Part shown: one piece after another, positions 7,853-18,063 of the stretch | Numbering within the stretch: the stretch's first letter is position 1 | Layout of the letters: the number at the start of each line of letters is the position of its first letter | DNA from: Winogradskyella costae | GTDB lineage: Bacteria > Bacteroidota > Bacteroidia > Flavobacteriales > Flavobacteriaceae | Assembly: GCF_013403865.1 (NCBI RefSeq) | Contig: NZ_JABFDK010000001.1 | Location: forward strand, 682,001-746,000 | DNA: 64,000 nt | Direction: 5' to 3' | The notes under the pieces: generated by a model | Seen by the model: only the letters and a program-made list of their open reading frames with translations | Databases searched by the model: none | What the model was told of the DNA's origin: nothing | Program-made: the position numbers and the translations under genes

Positions 7853-10129
7853 ATGTGTTTCCCCAAATTGAACACTGTTATTATTTTGTTTGTAGCCTTG
7901 GTTACTAATGGATTTTATGCAAACGCGCAAGAATCCCTTATAAACATTGATAGCAGTTCTTATACTTTTGACAGTTACAAACTAGATTTCCTCGTTGAAA
8001 ACGACAGTCTTTACCAAGCAACAATTCTACTAAACGAAGCCATAAGTTATTCTAAAAAATACAATTTAAAACAAACAGAAGCCAAATCTTACAATGCCTT
8101 AGGCGATGTTTTAGTTAAAATGTCTAATTTTAATAAAGCTGAAAATTATCATCATAGAGCATTAAAAATATACGATTCACTTAACGACAATAAAGGTAAA
8201 GACCTCTCCTACTCTGGTCTACTTAACACCTACGCTTCAGGAAAATATTATTCTAAATTCGATAGTACCTATCCCAAGGCTCAAGAAATATCTAAGACAC
8301 TTAATAGCGAAATATATTTTATTAACCTCGAATATAAAATAAAAAAAGACTATTACAGCTTCGATAATACCACGATGTTAACATCGAGCAACATTGCTTT
8401 AGAGGCTTTAAAAAACACAAACTTTGATAGCCTAAACTACTCTAAAAGTTATAAAACAAAAAATCTAAAGCAGACTTTACATACGTCTTTTGAGTACTAC
8501 AATGCTATTGCCCGTATTAAAGCATCAGACTTTAAAGAAGAAGATTATGAACCTTTATTTTTAATCAATGAAGCTGAACTTGAAGCCGCAAGTTTTACAG
8601 ATGTTAATTCTTATAGAAAATTATCTTCTTTGAATTATTACAAACACCTCTATTATACCAATACTAAGAAGAATTTAGACTCCGCTAATAAATATCTCTT
8701 AAAATCTGACACTTATAAGTACAGAGCACTTAATAATCTTGAGAAACAAAACACTAGAAATGGTGAATTAATATATAAGATTATTAACGCAGAACAAAAG
8801 TTAGCATTAGTGAACGAAACGCGTAAACAAGATGCACTTACTTCAAAAATATTCTTAGCAAGTACTATAATTATGAGCATTACTCTTGCTGTTATACTCA
8901 CTAGTTTTTATTTTTATTTTAAGGCTAGAAAGAATATTTGCGAGATTAATGAAGCCTTAACAGCTTCAAATTCTAAACTTCTTGCCATAGATAAAGACCG
9001 ATTAGAGTTCTTCTCAATACTAAGTCATGAGTTACGTACGCCTATTTATGGCATCAGCGGTTTAGCAACTCTTATTGACCAAGAGATTGACAACACTAAA
9101 AAGCAGTCCTATTTAGACTCATTAATATCATCTAGTAACTACTTATCGATATTAATTGACAATATTTTACAAGCTAATAGACTAAAGTTTGAAGACAAAA
9201 ATCTTCGATTAAAACCAGATAAAATCGAAAAAATTGTGAGTCATGTTGTTAGTACGGTTGCCATTGCAGCTCAAAACAAGGGCTTAGAACTTAATGTTCA
9301 TATTGATAAGTCGGATGAAGAAGAAAATATTTTAGTAGATAAGGTCGCCTTTAGTCAAATTTTAATCAATTTAGCATACAACGCCATTAGATATACAAAA
9401 AAGGGTCATATCTCTATTAATGTGTTTGAGCAGAGCAGAAAAAATAATGAAATCACTTTACGTTTTGAAGTTAAAGATACGGGTATCGGGATAAAAGAAG
9501 AACACCGATCTGTGGTATTCAGTGCTTTTGAAAACAAGACGTTCTTAAATAAAAACAGCAGTGGTTCTGGTTTAGGGCTATACATCGTTAAAACATTACT
9601 AAGAAGCCACAATTCTGATATCGATTTTATTTCCACACCAAATGAAGGAACCTGTTTTTTCTTCGAAGTAACATTTCAACTATCAATACAGGTTGAGAGC
9701 CAACGTACAATCACGGTTTTACCGCAACGCGATATGCATGTTTTAATTGTAGATGATAATAAAATTAACCTATTAATTACAAAGAAGAATATCGAAAAAA
9801 TTGAAGGTTATAGTTGTCAAACAATTTCTAATGGTAAAGAAGCGATATCTCTTGTAAAAGCAAAAGATTTTGATTTAGTCCTAATGGATATAAATATGCC
9901 AGACATGGATGGATATGAAGTTACTAAACACATTAGGATATTTAATCCTTACATTCCTATTTTAGCATTGACAGCATTAAATTCTAATGAAATTTCTACT
10001 AAATCCGAAGCTGCTGGTATCGATCAAATTATTACAAAACCTTATATTTTTGAAGATTTTAAAACTATAATTACCTCGTACGGTAATAATCTAAATCACT
10101 GCAACATTATGGACTCAGAAGCAATATAA
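7853..10129 (+). CDS. TPR hybrid sensor histidine kinase with receiver domain
   Basis: A 758-residue membrane sensor. Order of parts: signal peptide (to about residue 26, VTNGFYANAQ), periplasmic TPR-like helical repeats (about 50-300), one transmembrane helix (about 334-357), a short coiled coil, HisKA with the phospho-accepting His392 in ILSHELRTPIYG, a HATPase_c domain with KDTGIGI and GSGLGLYI motifs, and a C-terminal receiver domain with phospho-acceptor Asp679 in MDINMPDMDG. There is no Hpt or DNA-binding output domain, so the signal must go to a partner elsewhere. No response regulator is adjacent. The signal sensed is unknown; in this phylum such TPR kinases often respond to nutrients or stress. 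Its last 34 bp overlap the convergent flavoprotein gene. Confidence 0.92.
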   Translation: MCFPKLNTVIILFVALVTNGFYANAQESLINIDSSSYTFDSYKLDFLVENDSLYQATILLNEAISYSKKYNLKQTEAKSYNALGDVLVKMSNFNKAENYHHRALKIYDSLNDNKGKDLSYSGLLNTYASGKYYSKFDSTYPKAQEISKTLNSEIYFINLEYKIKKDYYSFDNTTMLTSSNIALEALKNTNFDSLNYSKSYKTKNLKQTLHTSFEYYNAIARIKASDFKEEDYEPLFLINEAELEAASFTDVNSYRKLSSLNYYKHLYYTNTKKNLDSANKYLLKSDTYKYRALNNLEKQNTRNGELIYKIINAEQKLALVNETRKQDALTSKIFLASTIIMSITLAVILTSFYFYFKARKNICEINEALTASNSKLLAIDKDRLEFFSILSHELRTPIYGISGLATLIDQEIDNTKKQSYLDSLISSSNYLSILIDNILQANRLKFEDKNLRLKPDKIEKIVSHVVSTVAIAAQNKGLELNVHIDKSDEEENILVDKVAFSQILINLAYNAIRYTKKGHISINVFEQSRKNNEITLRFEVKDTGIGIKEEHRSVVFSAFENKTFLNKNSSGSGLGLYIVKTLLRSHNSDIDFISTPNEGTCFFFEVTFQLSIQVESQRTITVLPQRDMHVLIVDDNKINLLITKKNIEKIEGYSCQTISNGKEAISLVKAKDFDLVLMDINMPDMDGYEVTKHIRIFNPYIPILALTALNSNEISTKSEAAGIDQIITKPYIFEDFKTIITSYGNNLNHCNIMDSEAI

Positions 10130-11313
10130 GCTCCTGTCCACGCATTCTGAAAATTAAAACCACCAGTAACTGCATCAACGTTGATCACTTCTCCTGCAAA
10201 GAAAAGATTTGGAATACGTTTACTTTCAAAGGTTTTAAAATTAACATCTTTTAAGTCAACACCTCCTGCTGTTACAAATTCATCCTTAAATGTACTTTTA
10301 CCTGTAACTTGAAATATAGCAGTAGTTAATTGATTCGCTAATGCTTCTAACTGCTGTTTATTTAAATCTGCCCATCGTTTCCCTTCATCGATATCTGAAG
10401 CTATAACCAATTGTTTCCATAGGCGTTTTGGCAAATCAAATTGCGACAGTTTAACCACTGTCTTTTTTGCAAATTCTTGTTTAAAATTCTTTAGTTCCTC
10501 CAAACAAGATTCAAAATCTAATTGAATAAAATTAATCTCAATTTCAAAGTGATAATTTAATTTTGCCAGTTCTACAGCTCCAAAAGCAGAGAGTTTTAAT
10601 ATGGCTGGCGCACTCATGCCCACATGTGTAATTAACAATGGTCCATGAGATTCTAAATCGGTCCCAACTACTTTAATTTCTACATTCTTTGCCACCACAC
10701 CAGGAATATCTTTAATGCGATTATCCTTTATATCAAAAGTAAAAAGGGATGGTACCGGGTCTATAATGGAATGTCCTAAATCTTCGAGAAGTTTCCATAC
10801 CTTGGTATTACTTCCTGTAGCTAACAATAATTTTTGAGACTGAAACCCTCCTTGCGATGTTTCAATTATAAAGTTGTTTTCCATAGCTTGAATCGACTTT
10901 ACCGAATGGTTATAAAACACTTCAACATTATACTTTTCGGCCTCATTTAAAAAACAATCTATAATCGTTTGAGATGAGTTTGAAACCGGAAACATGCGAC
11001 CATCTTCTTCAATTTTTAATTCCACACCACGCTCCTCAAACCAAGCAATAGTATCTCCCGTCATAAAACTATGAAAAGGCCCTAAGAGTTCTTTTTCACC
11101 TCTTGGATAATTTAATACTAATTCTGACGGTATAAATTCGGCATGCGTCACATTACAGCGGCCACCACCAGAAATTTTCACTTTCTGCAAACCTTCTTTT
11201 CCACGCTCTAAAATGGCAACTGACAATTCAGGATGTTTTTCTGCAATGTTAATAGCAGCAAAAAAACCTGCAGCTCCACCACCAATAATTATAATATCTT
11301 TTTGTGTATTCAA
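10096..11313 (-). CDS. BaiN/HI0933-family FAD-dependent oxidoreductase
   Basis: A 405-residue flavoprotein with an N-terminal FAD-binding Rossmann motif (IIIGGGAAGFFAAINIAE), the family motif KISGGGRCNVTHAEF, and a C-terminal FAD-contact block ending TAGGVDLKDV, LFFAGEVINVDAVTGGFNFQ and NAWTGAYIASE. These match the HI0933/YhiN/BaiN family of predicted NAD(P)/FAD oxidoreductases. The physiological substrate of most members is unknown; BaiN of clostridia acts on bile acids, but nothing here suggests that. The stop codon lies inside the 3' end of the convergent histidine kinase gene (overlap 10096-10129). Confidence 0.9.
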   Translation of the reverse strand: MNTQKDIIIIGGGAAGFFAAINIAEKHPELSVAILERGKEGLQKVKISGGGRCNVTHAEFIPSELVLNYPRGEKELLGPFHSFMTGDTIAWFEERGVELKIEEDGRMFPVSNSSQTIIDCFLNEAEKYNVEVFYNHSVKSIQAMENNFIIETSQGGFQSQKLLLATGSNTKVWKLLEDLGHSIIDPVPSLFTFDIKDNRIKDIPGVVAKNVEIKVVGTDLESHGPLLITHVGMSAPAILKLSAFGAVELAKLNYHFEIEINFIQLDFESCLEELKNFKQEFAKKTVVKLSQFDLPKRLWKQLVIASDIDEGKRWADLNKQQLEALANQLTTAIFQVTGKSTFKDEFVTAGGVDLKDVNFKTFESKRIPNLFFAGEVINVDAVTGGFNFQNAWTGAYIASESIMLQ

Positions 11314-11397
11314 ACTATTATATTAAGAAGATTTTGTGATTTTTAATTTGTGTTATTTGATAACGAGTACTACTTTGACTCAAAGTATAAAATTACA

Positions 11398-12207
11398 ATG
11401 ATATACATCAAAAGACTAATATTTCTATCGTTTATTGTGAGTTCTTGTCAATCCATAGGGCAGCTAAAAATTGAGTCGCGCATTGCTAACGAATTAAAGG
11501 AGGTCTCTGCTGCAGAAATAAGTACAGATTCTGACATCATTTGGGTCATCCAAGATGCTGGAAACGACAATAACCTCATTGGGCTAGATAAGAATGGACA
11601 TATCGCTAGAAATATATCTATCAGTAATGCTAAAAATAAAGACTGGGAAGATTTAACTTCTGACAGCCAAGGAAATATTTATATAGGTGATTTTGGAAAC
11701 AATAATAAGAAGCGAGAAACATTTAAAATTTATAAAATAAATCATAATGATTTAAATGAAAGTTCTACTATCGCAGAGGTTATTGAATTCACCCTCCCTA
11801 AAAATCAAAAAACTGAAGATTTCGAATCTTTTTTCATTTACAATAACGCCTTCTACATTTTTAGTAAAGAGAATAAAAAGTTTGTTGTTTTAAAAGTAAA
11901 GAATAGCGAAGGAAAACATGTCGCTGAAGTACATTGCGAATATAAATTCGATGGTAAAAACAATAAAATAACCTCAGCCGATATTAGCGGTAATGGTGAA
12001 ACTATTATTCTTTTAAATCATGATAAATTATGGAAAATCACCAATTTTGAGCATGATGATTTTTTCTCTGGCGACATCACTGAAGTTGCATTTGGTCATG
12101 ATTCACAAAAAGAAGGCATATGTTTTAAGACAAACTCAACCATTATCATTACAGATGAGAGAAAAAATTCTGAAGGAGGCTATATCTATTCTTTTAATTT
12201 GAATTAA
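11398..12207 (+). CDS. lipoprotein with probable beta-propeller fold
   Basis: A 269-residue lipoprotein read from the ATG at 11398; an upstream GTG frame at 11350 would place 16 polar residues ahead of the signal sequence MIYIKRLIFLSFIVSSCQS, whose cysteine is residue 17. The mature part has repeated beta-blade-like segments (DSDIIWVIQDAGNDNNLIGL, SDSQGNIYIGDFGNNN, SADISGNGETIILLNHDKLW), suggesting a propeller related to SdiA-regulated or phytase-like esterase families. I cannot assign an activity. It stands alone on the plus strand and converges with the DUF2254 gene with only 3 bp between the two stops. Confidence 0.75.
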   Translation: MIYIKRLIFLSFIVSSCQSIGQLKIESRIANELKEVSAAEISTDSDIIWVIQDAGNDNNLIGLDKNGHIARNISISNAKNKDWEDLTSDSQGNIYIGDFGNNNKKRETFKIYKINHNDLNESSTIAEVIEFTLPKNQKTEDFESFFIYNNAFYIFSKENKKFVVLKVKNSEGKHVAEVHCEYKFDGKNNKITSADISGNGETIILLNHDKLWKITNFEHDDFFSGDITEVAFGHDSQKEGICFKTNSTIIITDERKNSEGGYIYSFNLN

Positions 12208-12210
12208 CTT

Positions 12211-13524
12211 TTAAATTTTACACCCTGAGGTATTAACGTCTTGCAACCTTTTTATACAAGACTTTATGACTGCAATGTCTGCTTCATTCTTATGATTATC
12301 TAATGCGTCTTTTTCTAGATTCTTTATTTCCTTAACTACAACTTCACTATAGCTCTCATGAAGCACGTTACTATTTTGAAGTAAATATTGCAGCATTAGA
12401 AATAATTTCTGTACAATAATAATATCGTGTTTACAGTAGGTTCTAAGGGAAGCCATCACGTTATAAAGCAACTGTTCAAAACTTACTGTTTTTATAAATA
12501 TAAGTGCAGTCTCATCCTCATTAAAATAATAACTTTTATCCTTCTTAGTCATCCGTAATGCGAATAATTCTGTAAGGTAATCAATGCTATTAATGCATGT
12601 TCCGGGGTCATTAATACCAGGAGACATTGCTTTTAGAGCAATTTCAGTTATCTGTTTAAAAGCAAGAACATAGTTATCTTCTATAAGCTCACTATTAGAA
12701 AAGGTTATGGCTTTAGCTAATTGTTTTTCTAACTCATCATTACTATCACCTTTATATTTTAGAATTGGGATGCCTTTTAAAACATAAGCTCCTTTAATAG
12801 GCACAATCTCTATTTTTAACTGATGCTCTTCTGCTAAATCGGCTAAAGAATTTAGACTTACATCTTGCATATAACCCGTTGAATCTGCCATAACATGGTT
12901 CCAATTTGAAGTATCTTCAAACGCTGTGTCATTATGTTTTTCGTCTTCAATCAATTTATCTAATCGAACCTTAGCTTTCTTAAAAATTTTATCCATTATG
13001 GTATTAACCTGAATTTCTTGAGAAATTGAGTGAATAAAATAAATGAAAGACCCTAAACTCAAGGTCATAAAAACAATGCTTAGTAACACCGAAAAACCAG
13101 GCATTTGGTATTTATCGCCTTGAGGTGTTATGGACACCAAAGTGAAAATGCAATACAATAATGTGGAATTATAAATCCCTAAAATAATTTGATGCCGTCT
13201 ATTGGAAATTAATCCTGGAAGTAATCTAGGCGAGAAGTTACTAGAAGCCTGATTAAGTAAAATCATCACCAATGAAAAACTAAACACCATTATTGAAATT
13301 AGTCCAGCAATAAATGTGGTGAGTAGGCTTCTAGCTGTTTCCGTATTATTGACCACTAAAATTGGTGCATGTTCAACGAGGTATTTAGAAACACCTATGC
13401 TCTCTAAATAAATCATGAAGAATGCAAAAAGCATCCCAAAAAGACTAATAATAGAGGGATAAAAAGCAATATTACTTTCTAACTTATCTAATGATTTTAG
13501 GATTTTGTATATGTACTTCTTCAC
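12211..13524 (-). CDS. DUF2254 family membrane protein
   Basis: A 437-residue protein with four strongly hydrophobic segments in the first 190 residues and a soluble C-terminal half. The stretch SLLTTFIAGLISIMVFSFSL followed by VMILLNQASSNFSPRLLPG and the later MSPGINDPGTCINSIDYL are the conserved blocks of the DUF2254 family of predicted membrane proteins. Function is unknown. It lies 111 bp upstream of egtD-side DNA on the same strand, far enough to be a separate unit. Confidence 0.85.
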   Translation of the reverse strand: MKKYIYKILKSLDKLESNIAFYPSIISLFGMLFAFFMIYLESIGVSKYLVEHAPILVVNNTETARSLLTTFIAGLISIMVFSFSLVMILLNQASSNFSPRLLPGLISNRRHQIILGIYNSTLLYCIFTLVSITPQGDKYQMPGFSVLLSIVFMTLSLGSFIYFIHSISQEIQVNTIMDKIFKKAKVRLDKLIEDEKHNDTAFEDTSNWNHVMADSTGYMQDVSLNSLADLAEEHQLKIEIVPIKGAYVLKGIPILKYKGDSNDELEKQLAKAITFSNSELIEDNYVLAFKQITEIALKAMSPGINDPGTCINSIDYLTELFALRMTKKDKSYYFNEDETALIFIKTVSFEQLLYNVMASLRTYCKHDIIIVQKLFLMLQYLLQNSNVLHESYSEVVVKEIKNLEKDALDNHKNEADIAVIKSCIKRLQDVNTSGCKI

Positions 13525-13635
13525 GCTTATGAGTTATAAAACTAGTCATTATTGAAAAGAATATTTCAATTCAGCCTCAAGAAACACCTTTATAAGTGAA
13601 TCACTTAACCCAAACGCATTAGGTTTTAATCGGTA

Positions 13636-14574
13636 TCATTTTGTCCACAAACTATCTGTGAAGTAATGTTTACAATCTAAGAAGTTGTTTTCTACAGTAA
13701 ACTCGGCATGGTTTGCTAACTCGTTAATCTCTTCTAAGGCATATTTTTTAGACAGTTCGGTCCAGATTAATTCGTCATAATCCAAATGAATAACCTCGTT
13801 TATGGCCTTAAGGTGCACCGTTTGTTTTCTAAGACTAACGATGTAGCTTTTTACATTTCCGGTGGTTGGATTGTAATAGCAGTAAAAATCAAAATCATCA
13901 ATTTTGAAATCGGCATCTAACTCACGGTTTATTCTCACCAATAAGTTGAGATTAAAGCGCTTTGTAATCCCATGCTTATCATAATAGGCATTATGAATAA
14001 TAATTGGATTTTTCTTTAAGTCAAAACCGATTAACAGTTTGTCACCAGATTTCATGTTTTTATTAAAAAGCTGTAATAATTCCTCAGCCTTATCCTGCAA
14101 ATAGTTCCCAATATTACCACCCAAAAACAATAATAGACTAGGATAATCACTTTGTCTGTTATCTTTCAATATTTCAAAATAATCACCCACTTTTGGATGA
14201 ATTTTGAGAGCTGGTAATTTTTCTTTTAAGCGCTGTGTGAGAATATCAATGGCTTCTTGAGATATATCGATAGGGATATAATGGAAGTCCACGTTATTAT
14301 TCACTAAATACTCTAAAAGCTTAAATGTTTTAAAACCATCACCTGCACCCAATTCTACAATATTAAAAGGCCCTGAAAACTTTAAGGCTTCACTAATTTG
14401 TTTGGATTGCATAGACAAAATCTCAAACTCTGAATTGGTTGGATAATATTCTGGCATATTCATTATTTCTTGAAATATGCGACTGCCATTATCGTCGTAA
14501 AAATACTTAGATGGCAAGTGTTTATTTTTGGCAGTTAAGCCTTTAAGCACATCTTTTGCGAAGTTATCTGTCAT
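13636..14574 (-). CDS. egtD: L-histidine N-alpha-methyltransferase
   Basis: A 312-residue SAM-dependent methyltransferase that makes hercynine (trimethyl-histidine), the first step of ergothioneine synthesis. Signatures: PSKYFYDDNGSRIFQEI with MPEYYPTNSE near the N-terminus, the SAM loop VELGAGDGFKT (73-83), GGNIGN (152-157), YYDKHGITKRFNLNLL, and WTELSKKY (271-278). The last aligns with the histidine-binding Glu and Ser of mycobacterial EgtD (here Glu273 and Ser275), so the substrate pocket is intact. Its ATG follows the egtB stop with no spacer, so the two are translationally coupled. Confidence 0.92.
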   Translation of the reverse strand: MTDNFAKDVLKGLTAKNKHLPSKYFYDDNGSRIFQEIMNMPEYYPTNSEFEILSMQSKQISEALKFSGPFNIVELGAGDGFKTFKLLEYLVNNNVDFHYIPIDISQEAIDILTQRLKEKLPALKIHPKVGDYFEILKDNRQSDYPSLLLFLGGNIGNYLQDKAEELLQLFNKNMKSGDKLLIGFDLKKNPIIIHNAYYDKHGITKRFNLNLLVRINRELDADFKIDDFDFYCYYNPTTGNVKSYIVSLRKQTVHLKAINEVIHLDYDELIWTELSKKYALEEINELANHAEFTVENNFLDCKHYFTDSLWTK

Positions 14575-15741
14575 TTATTTTGCTAATCTAATTCCTGAAA
14601 ATAGCCAACGCATGTCTGGCTGAAAAAAGTTTCTATATGTCGGTCTACAATGATTTTTTGAAGTCGCTACTGAGCCACCTCGCAATACCATTTGATTCAC
14701 CATAAATTTACCATTATATTCACCAAGCGCACCGTCTACCTTGGTATAATTAGGATAAGGTAAGTACGCACTATTAGTCCATTCCCAAAGCTGGCCAAAA
14801 CTAAATTTATGTGAGGCCACTTCCCATTCAAACTCGGTTGGTAAACGCATCCCTTTCCATTGCGCAAAGGCATATGCTTCGTAAAATGTGATATGAGTTA
14901 CTGGCAAATCACCATCTACCTCAACAAAACCATTAAGTGTGTATTGCATCCATTTTCCATCGACCTTATGCCAATACAAAGGTGCTTCTAAATTGTTATT
15001 TTGAACATAGTCCCAACCTTCGGCATGCCAATGATTAAAATCTTTATAACCACCTGCATCTATAAATTCAATATACTCTGAATTAGTGACGAGTTGATTT
15101 GAGATTTCAAAATCATGAAGATACACTTTGTGCCTTCCTAATTCATTATCAAAACAAAAGCCTTCACCTTTATGACCAATTTCGTAAACGCCTTCTTTAA
15201 TTTGAAGGAATTCTTGTGGTTCATTTTCGGCTTGTAATTGGATTTTATAATCTAAAACAGGAAATGAAGGTTGGTTCCCGAAAATATATTTGATATCGTA
15301 AATTAATAATTCTTGATGCTGCTGCTCGTGCTGTAAACCAATTTCGATAATATTTGAAATGTCTTCAGATGTTCCATTAGAAATAAATTCTGAAAGTTGT
15401 GCATTTACATAAGCTCTATAATCGAGAACTTCTTGTAATGTTGGCCGTGTCATTAAGCCACGTTCAGCCCGCATTACACGTTTGCCAACGTTATTGTAAT
15501 AACTATTAAAGTAATAGGCAAAATCGTCGTTAAACACTTTATAATCTGCTTTATATTCAGAAAGTATAAATTGCTCAAAAAACCAAGTTGTATGTGCCAA
15601 ATGCCATTTTGGTGGTGACACAAATTCTGCGGGCTGAATAGATACATCTTCCGCCTGAAGCGATTTACAAATCAGTTCTGTTTGATGCCTAACTTCTAAG
15701 AAGCGTTCTTTAGTTATGGTATGGTTTGTTATTGTTTCCAC
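14575..15741 (-). CDS. egtB: ergothioneine synthesis sulfoxide synthase
   Basis: A 388-residue non-haem iron enzyme joining a DinB-like N-terminal domain to a C-terminal formylglycine-generating-enzyme (FGE/sulfatase-modifying) domain. The three iron-binding histidines are visible as His50 in WHLAHTTWFFE and His138/His142 in GLQHEQQHQELL. The FGE part ends with WEWTNSAYLPYP, VLRGGSVATSKNHCRPTYRN and WLFSGIRLAK. EgtB couples hercynine to a thiol with O2. No egtA or egtC is next to it, so it may use cysteine directly rather than gamma-glutamylcysteine; this is inference. OvoA-type activity (5-thiohistidine) is less likely because a dedicated EgtD follows. Confidence 0.92.
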   Translation of the reverse strand: METITNHTITKERFLEVRHQTELICKSLQAEDVSIQPAEFVSPPKWHLAHTTWFFEQFILSEYKADYKVFNDDFAYYFNSYYNNVGKRVMRAERGLMTRPTLQEVLDYRAYVNAQLSEFISNGTSEDISNIIEIGLQHEQQHQELLIYDIKYIFGNQPSFPVLDYKIQLQAENEPQEFLQIKEGVYEIGHKGEGFCFDNELGRHKVYLHDFEISNQLVTNSEYIEFIDAGGYKDFNHWHAEGWDYVQNNNLEAPLYWHKVDGKWMQYTLNGFVEVDGDLPVTHITFYEAYAFAQWKGMRLPTEFEWEVASHKFSFGQLWEWTNSAYLPYPNYTKVDGALGEYNGKFMVNQMVLRGGSVATSKNHCRPTYRNFFQPDMRWLFSGIRLAK

Positions 15742-15747
15742 GCTAAT

Positions 15748-16965
15748 TTATAATATTTCAGTTTCAAAAACGACTTCGCTTGCAATGGTTTTGTGCACAG
15801 GGCAACGCGAGGAAATTTCTTTTAAACGGTCTTTTTGTTCAGTTGTTAAATCACCAATCAGTTTTAATTTTTTGCTAATGTGATCTAAGTATTTTGGCTG
15901 CTCTGTAACAAGATTTAAATCGTCACTATGTTTTCTAGAGTGTGATATATAAACATAGACTTCTCTTAAATCCCATTTTTTTCGTTCGGCATACATTTTT
16001 AAGGTCATTACCGTACAAGCTGCTAATGCGGCATTGAGATATTCGTATGGTGAGGGACCAAAATCACTACCACCAACACTTGCAGGTTCATCGGCAATGA
16101 ACGCGTGATTTTTAGTTTGGATTTCCGTGGTAAAGTTGTTTTCGACAATATTTAAATGACCAACTAGTTGCTCACCTTCGGTACTTAACATTTTATTTTT
16201 AGCTTTAGGGAAATAACGCTTAGCCCAAGTTCCTATAATTTCACCAACATATTGGCTATCTTCTTCTTTAGTTAGTAAATGATCCGCATTATCTAAAGTT
16301 ACAAAACTCTTTGGATGGTGTGCCTTTTTGTATAATTTCTCAGCGTTTTCAATACCCACTATTTTATCGAAAGGTGCATGCATAATCAATAGCGGTTTGC
16401 GTAAATCTTTAACTATTGTAGGCAAGTCCGTTTTATCAAATTCTTCAACAAAATCTTGGTTGATAACAAATGGACGACCACCAATATTTACTTCTACATC
16501 TCCTTTTTCTGCAGAGTCTTCAACCTGATGCGAGAACAAATGTTTCACATGATTTACTGTTGATGGCGCACCTACAGTAGCAACTGCTTTTACTGTTTCA
16601 AGCTTTGAAGCCGCCACCAATACGGCTGCTCCACCTAACGAATGACCAACAAGTAAACTTGGTGCTTGGTAGTGTTCTTCCATATATTTATGGACATCTA
16701 ATAAGTCATCTACATTTGCAGAAAAATGACTATCGGCAAATTCACCTTCACTTCTACCTAAGCCTGTAAAATCGAAACGCAACACCGCAAATCCGTTTTG
16801 GGTTAATGCTCTACTCACATTTCTAACAGCACTTAAACTACTGCTACACGTAAAACAATGTGCAAAAATGGCGTAGTAATTTGGTTTCTGATTGGCTGGT
16901 AATTCTAAATTGGCATTGAGAGTAATTCCTTTTCTATTTTTTATCTTGAGTTTTGTGCTTTTCAT
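15748..16965 (-). CDS. alpha/beta hydrolase - OsmC fusion protein
   Basis: A 405-residue two-domain protein. Residues 1-255 form an alpha/beta hydrolase with nucleophile Ser109 in VGHSLGG and likely triad partners Asp200 (APFDKI) and His229 (NADHLL). Residues 265-405 form an OsmC/Ohr-type domain with the two redox cysteines Cys317 ([12 protein letters not shown]) and Cys388 ([10 protein letters not shown]). OsmC proteins reduce organic hydroperoxides; the fused hydrolase may release or process an acylated substrate. The fusion is a known architecture in bacteria. It starts 9 bp after the DUF427 stop and ends 6 bp before egtB, so it is clearly part of the same operon. Confidence 0.92.
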   Translation of the reverse strand: MKSTKLKIKNRKGITLNANLELPANQKPNYYAIFAHCFTCSSSLSAVRNVSRALTQNGFAVLRFDFTGLGRSEGEFADSHFSANVDDLLDVHKYMEEHYQAPSLLVGHSLGGAAVLVAASKLETVKAVATVGAPSTVNHVKHLFSHQVEDSAEKGDVEVNIGGRPFVINQDFVEEFDKTDLPTIVKDLRKPLLIMHAPFDKIVGIENAEKLYKKAHHPKSFVTLDNADHLLTKEEDSQYVGEIIGTWAKRYFPKAKNKMLSTEGEQLVGHLNIVENNFTTEIQTKNHAFIADEPASVGGSDFGPSPYEYLNAALAACTVMTLKMYAERKKWDLREVYVYISHSRKHSDDLNLVTEQPKYLDHISKKLKLIGDLTTEQKDRLKEISSRCPVHKTIASEVVFETEIL

Positions 16966-16974
16966 AACCTAATT

Positions 16975-17256
16975 TTAATCTTCAATTGTTACACCTCTCC
17001 AAAAAGCGACATGGTTTTTAATTCCCTTTGCCAATTCTGATACTTCTGGATAAAACCAAGCAGCATCCTTATTTTCCTTACCATCAACCTCTATCGTATA
17101 GTACGATGCTGTGCCTTTCCATGGGCATACAGAGTTTAAGTCACTTGGTTTAAAAAATTCCTTTTTTATACTTTCGTGAGGAAAATAATGATTTCTTTCT
17201 ATGACTATAGTGTCATTACTTTCTGCTATGACTTTATTATTCCAAATTGCTTTCAT
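16975..17256 (-). CDS. DUF427 family protein
   Basis: A 93-residue protein that matches the DUF427 family: MKAIWNNKVIAESNDTIVIE, NHYFPHESIKKEFF, CPWKGTASYYTIEVDG and AWFYPEVSE are the conserved blocks, and the length is that of the single domain. Function is unknown. It lies 60 bp after the flavin reductase gene and 9 bp before the hydrolase-OsmC gene, placing it in the redox/thiol operon. Confidence 0.9.
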   Translation of the reverse strand: MKAIWNNKVIAESNDTIVIERNHYFPHESIKKEFFKPSDLNSVCPWKGTASYYTIEVDGKENKDAAWFYPEVSELAKGIKNHVAFWRGVTIED

Positions 17257-17316
17257 CTTTATTGTTTTTTATCAAACAGAAACTTTAATCTCGCTCCATT
17301 TGTGGATGCTTAATTT

Positions 17317-18042
17317 CTATCTGTATTCTGGATTTTCAAAAGACCAATGTGTACCACTGTCCCATGCTTCTCGAGAATTACCGTAATTACTATATCCTTT
17401 ATTTTCTTTCAATAGCTTTGCTAAATGTAAAAGGTTGTAAGTCATAAATGTGGTGTTTCTATTGGTGAATTCAGAATTGAATCCTACTGGGGGATTAATG
17501 CTTTTATCCTTCCATTTAGTATCACCATAACTTGGTCCTGGTCCTACTTCGCCAATCCATCCACAATCGGCTTGCGGTGGAATAGAATAACCGACATGCT
17601 GCAGCGAATACAATATTCCCATAGCACAGTGTTTTACCCCATCTTCATTACCAGTTACCATACATCCTCCCACTTTACCATAGAAAACATATTGTCCTTT
17701 ATCGTTGGTTTCTCCGCTCATAGCATACAAACGTTCAATTAGCTTTTGCGCTTCAGAAGATTTTTCACCTAACCAAATTGGTGTTCCTACGATTAAGACA
17801 TCGGCTTCACTCACTTTTTTATAAATACTTGGCCAGTCATCTTTCTCCCAACCGTGTTCTGTCATATCTGGATACACACCAACAGCGACATCTAAATCTA
17901 TAAGTCGAATCGTTTCAAAAGATACGTTCTCCTTTTTTAAAATATTTTGAGAGACCTCCATAAGCGTTTCGGTATGACTTACTGCAGGTGATTTTTTTAA
18001 TGTGCAATTGATGTATAATACTTTTAGTTTTGAAAAATCCAT
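17317..18042 (-). CDS. flavodoxin-like NAD(P)H-dependent FMN reductase
   Basis: A 241-residue flavodoxin-fold oxidoreductase. The N-terminal LKVLYINCTLKKSPAVSHTE is the FMN-phosphate loop of the NADPH-dependent FMN reductase family, and VLIVGTPIWLGEKSSEAQKL with GQYVFYGKVGGCMVTGNEDG are the other flavin-contact blocks. The exact electron acceptor (FMN, quinone or azo compound) is not evident. It starts 21 bp downstream of selO and is probably co-transcribed with it. Confidence 0.85.
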   Translation of the reverse strand: MDFSKLKVLYINCTLKKSPAVSHTETLMEVSQNILKKENVSFETIRLIDLDVAVGVYPDMTEHGWEKDDWPSIYKKVSEADVLIVGTPIWLGEKSSEAQKLIERLYAMSGETNDKGQYVFYGKVGGCMVTGNEDGVKHCAMGILYSLQHVGYSIPPQADCGWIGEVGPGPSYGDTKWKDKSINPPVGFNSEFTNRNTTFMTYNLLHLAKLLKENKGYSNYGNSREAWDSGTHWSFENPEYR

Positions 18043-18063
18043 TGTTCTGTTTTTTATTAAAAA

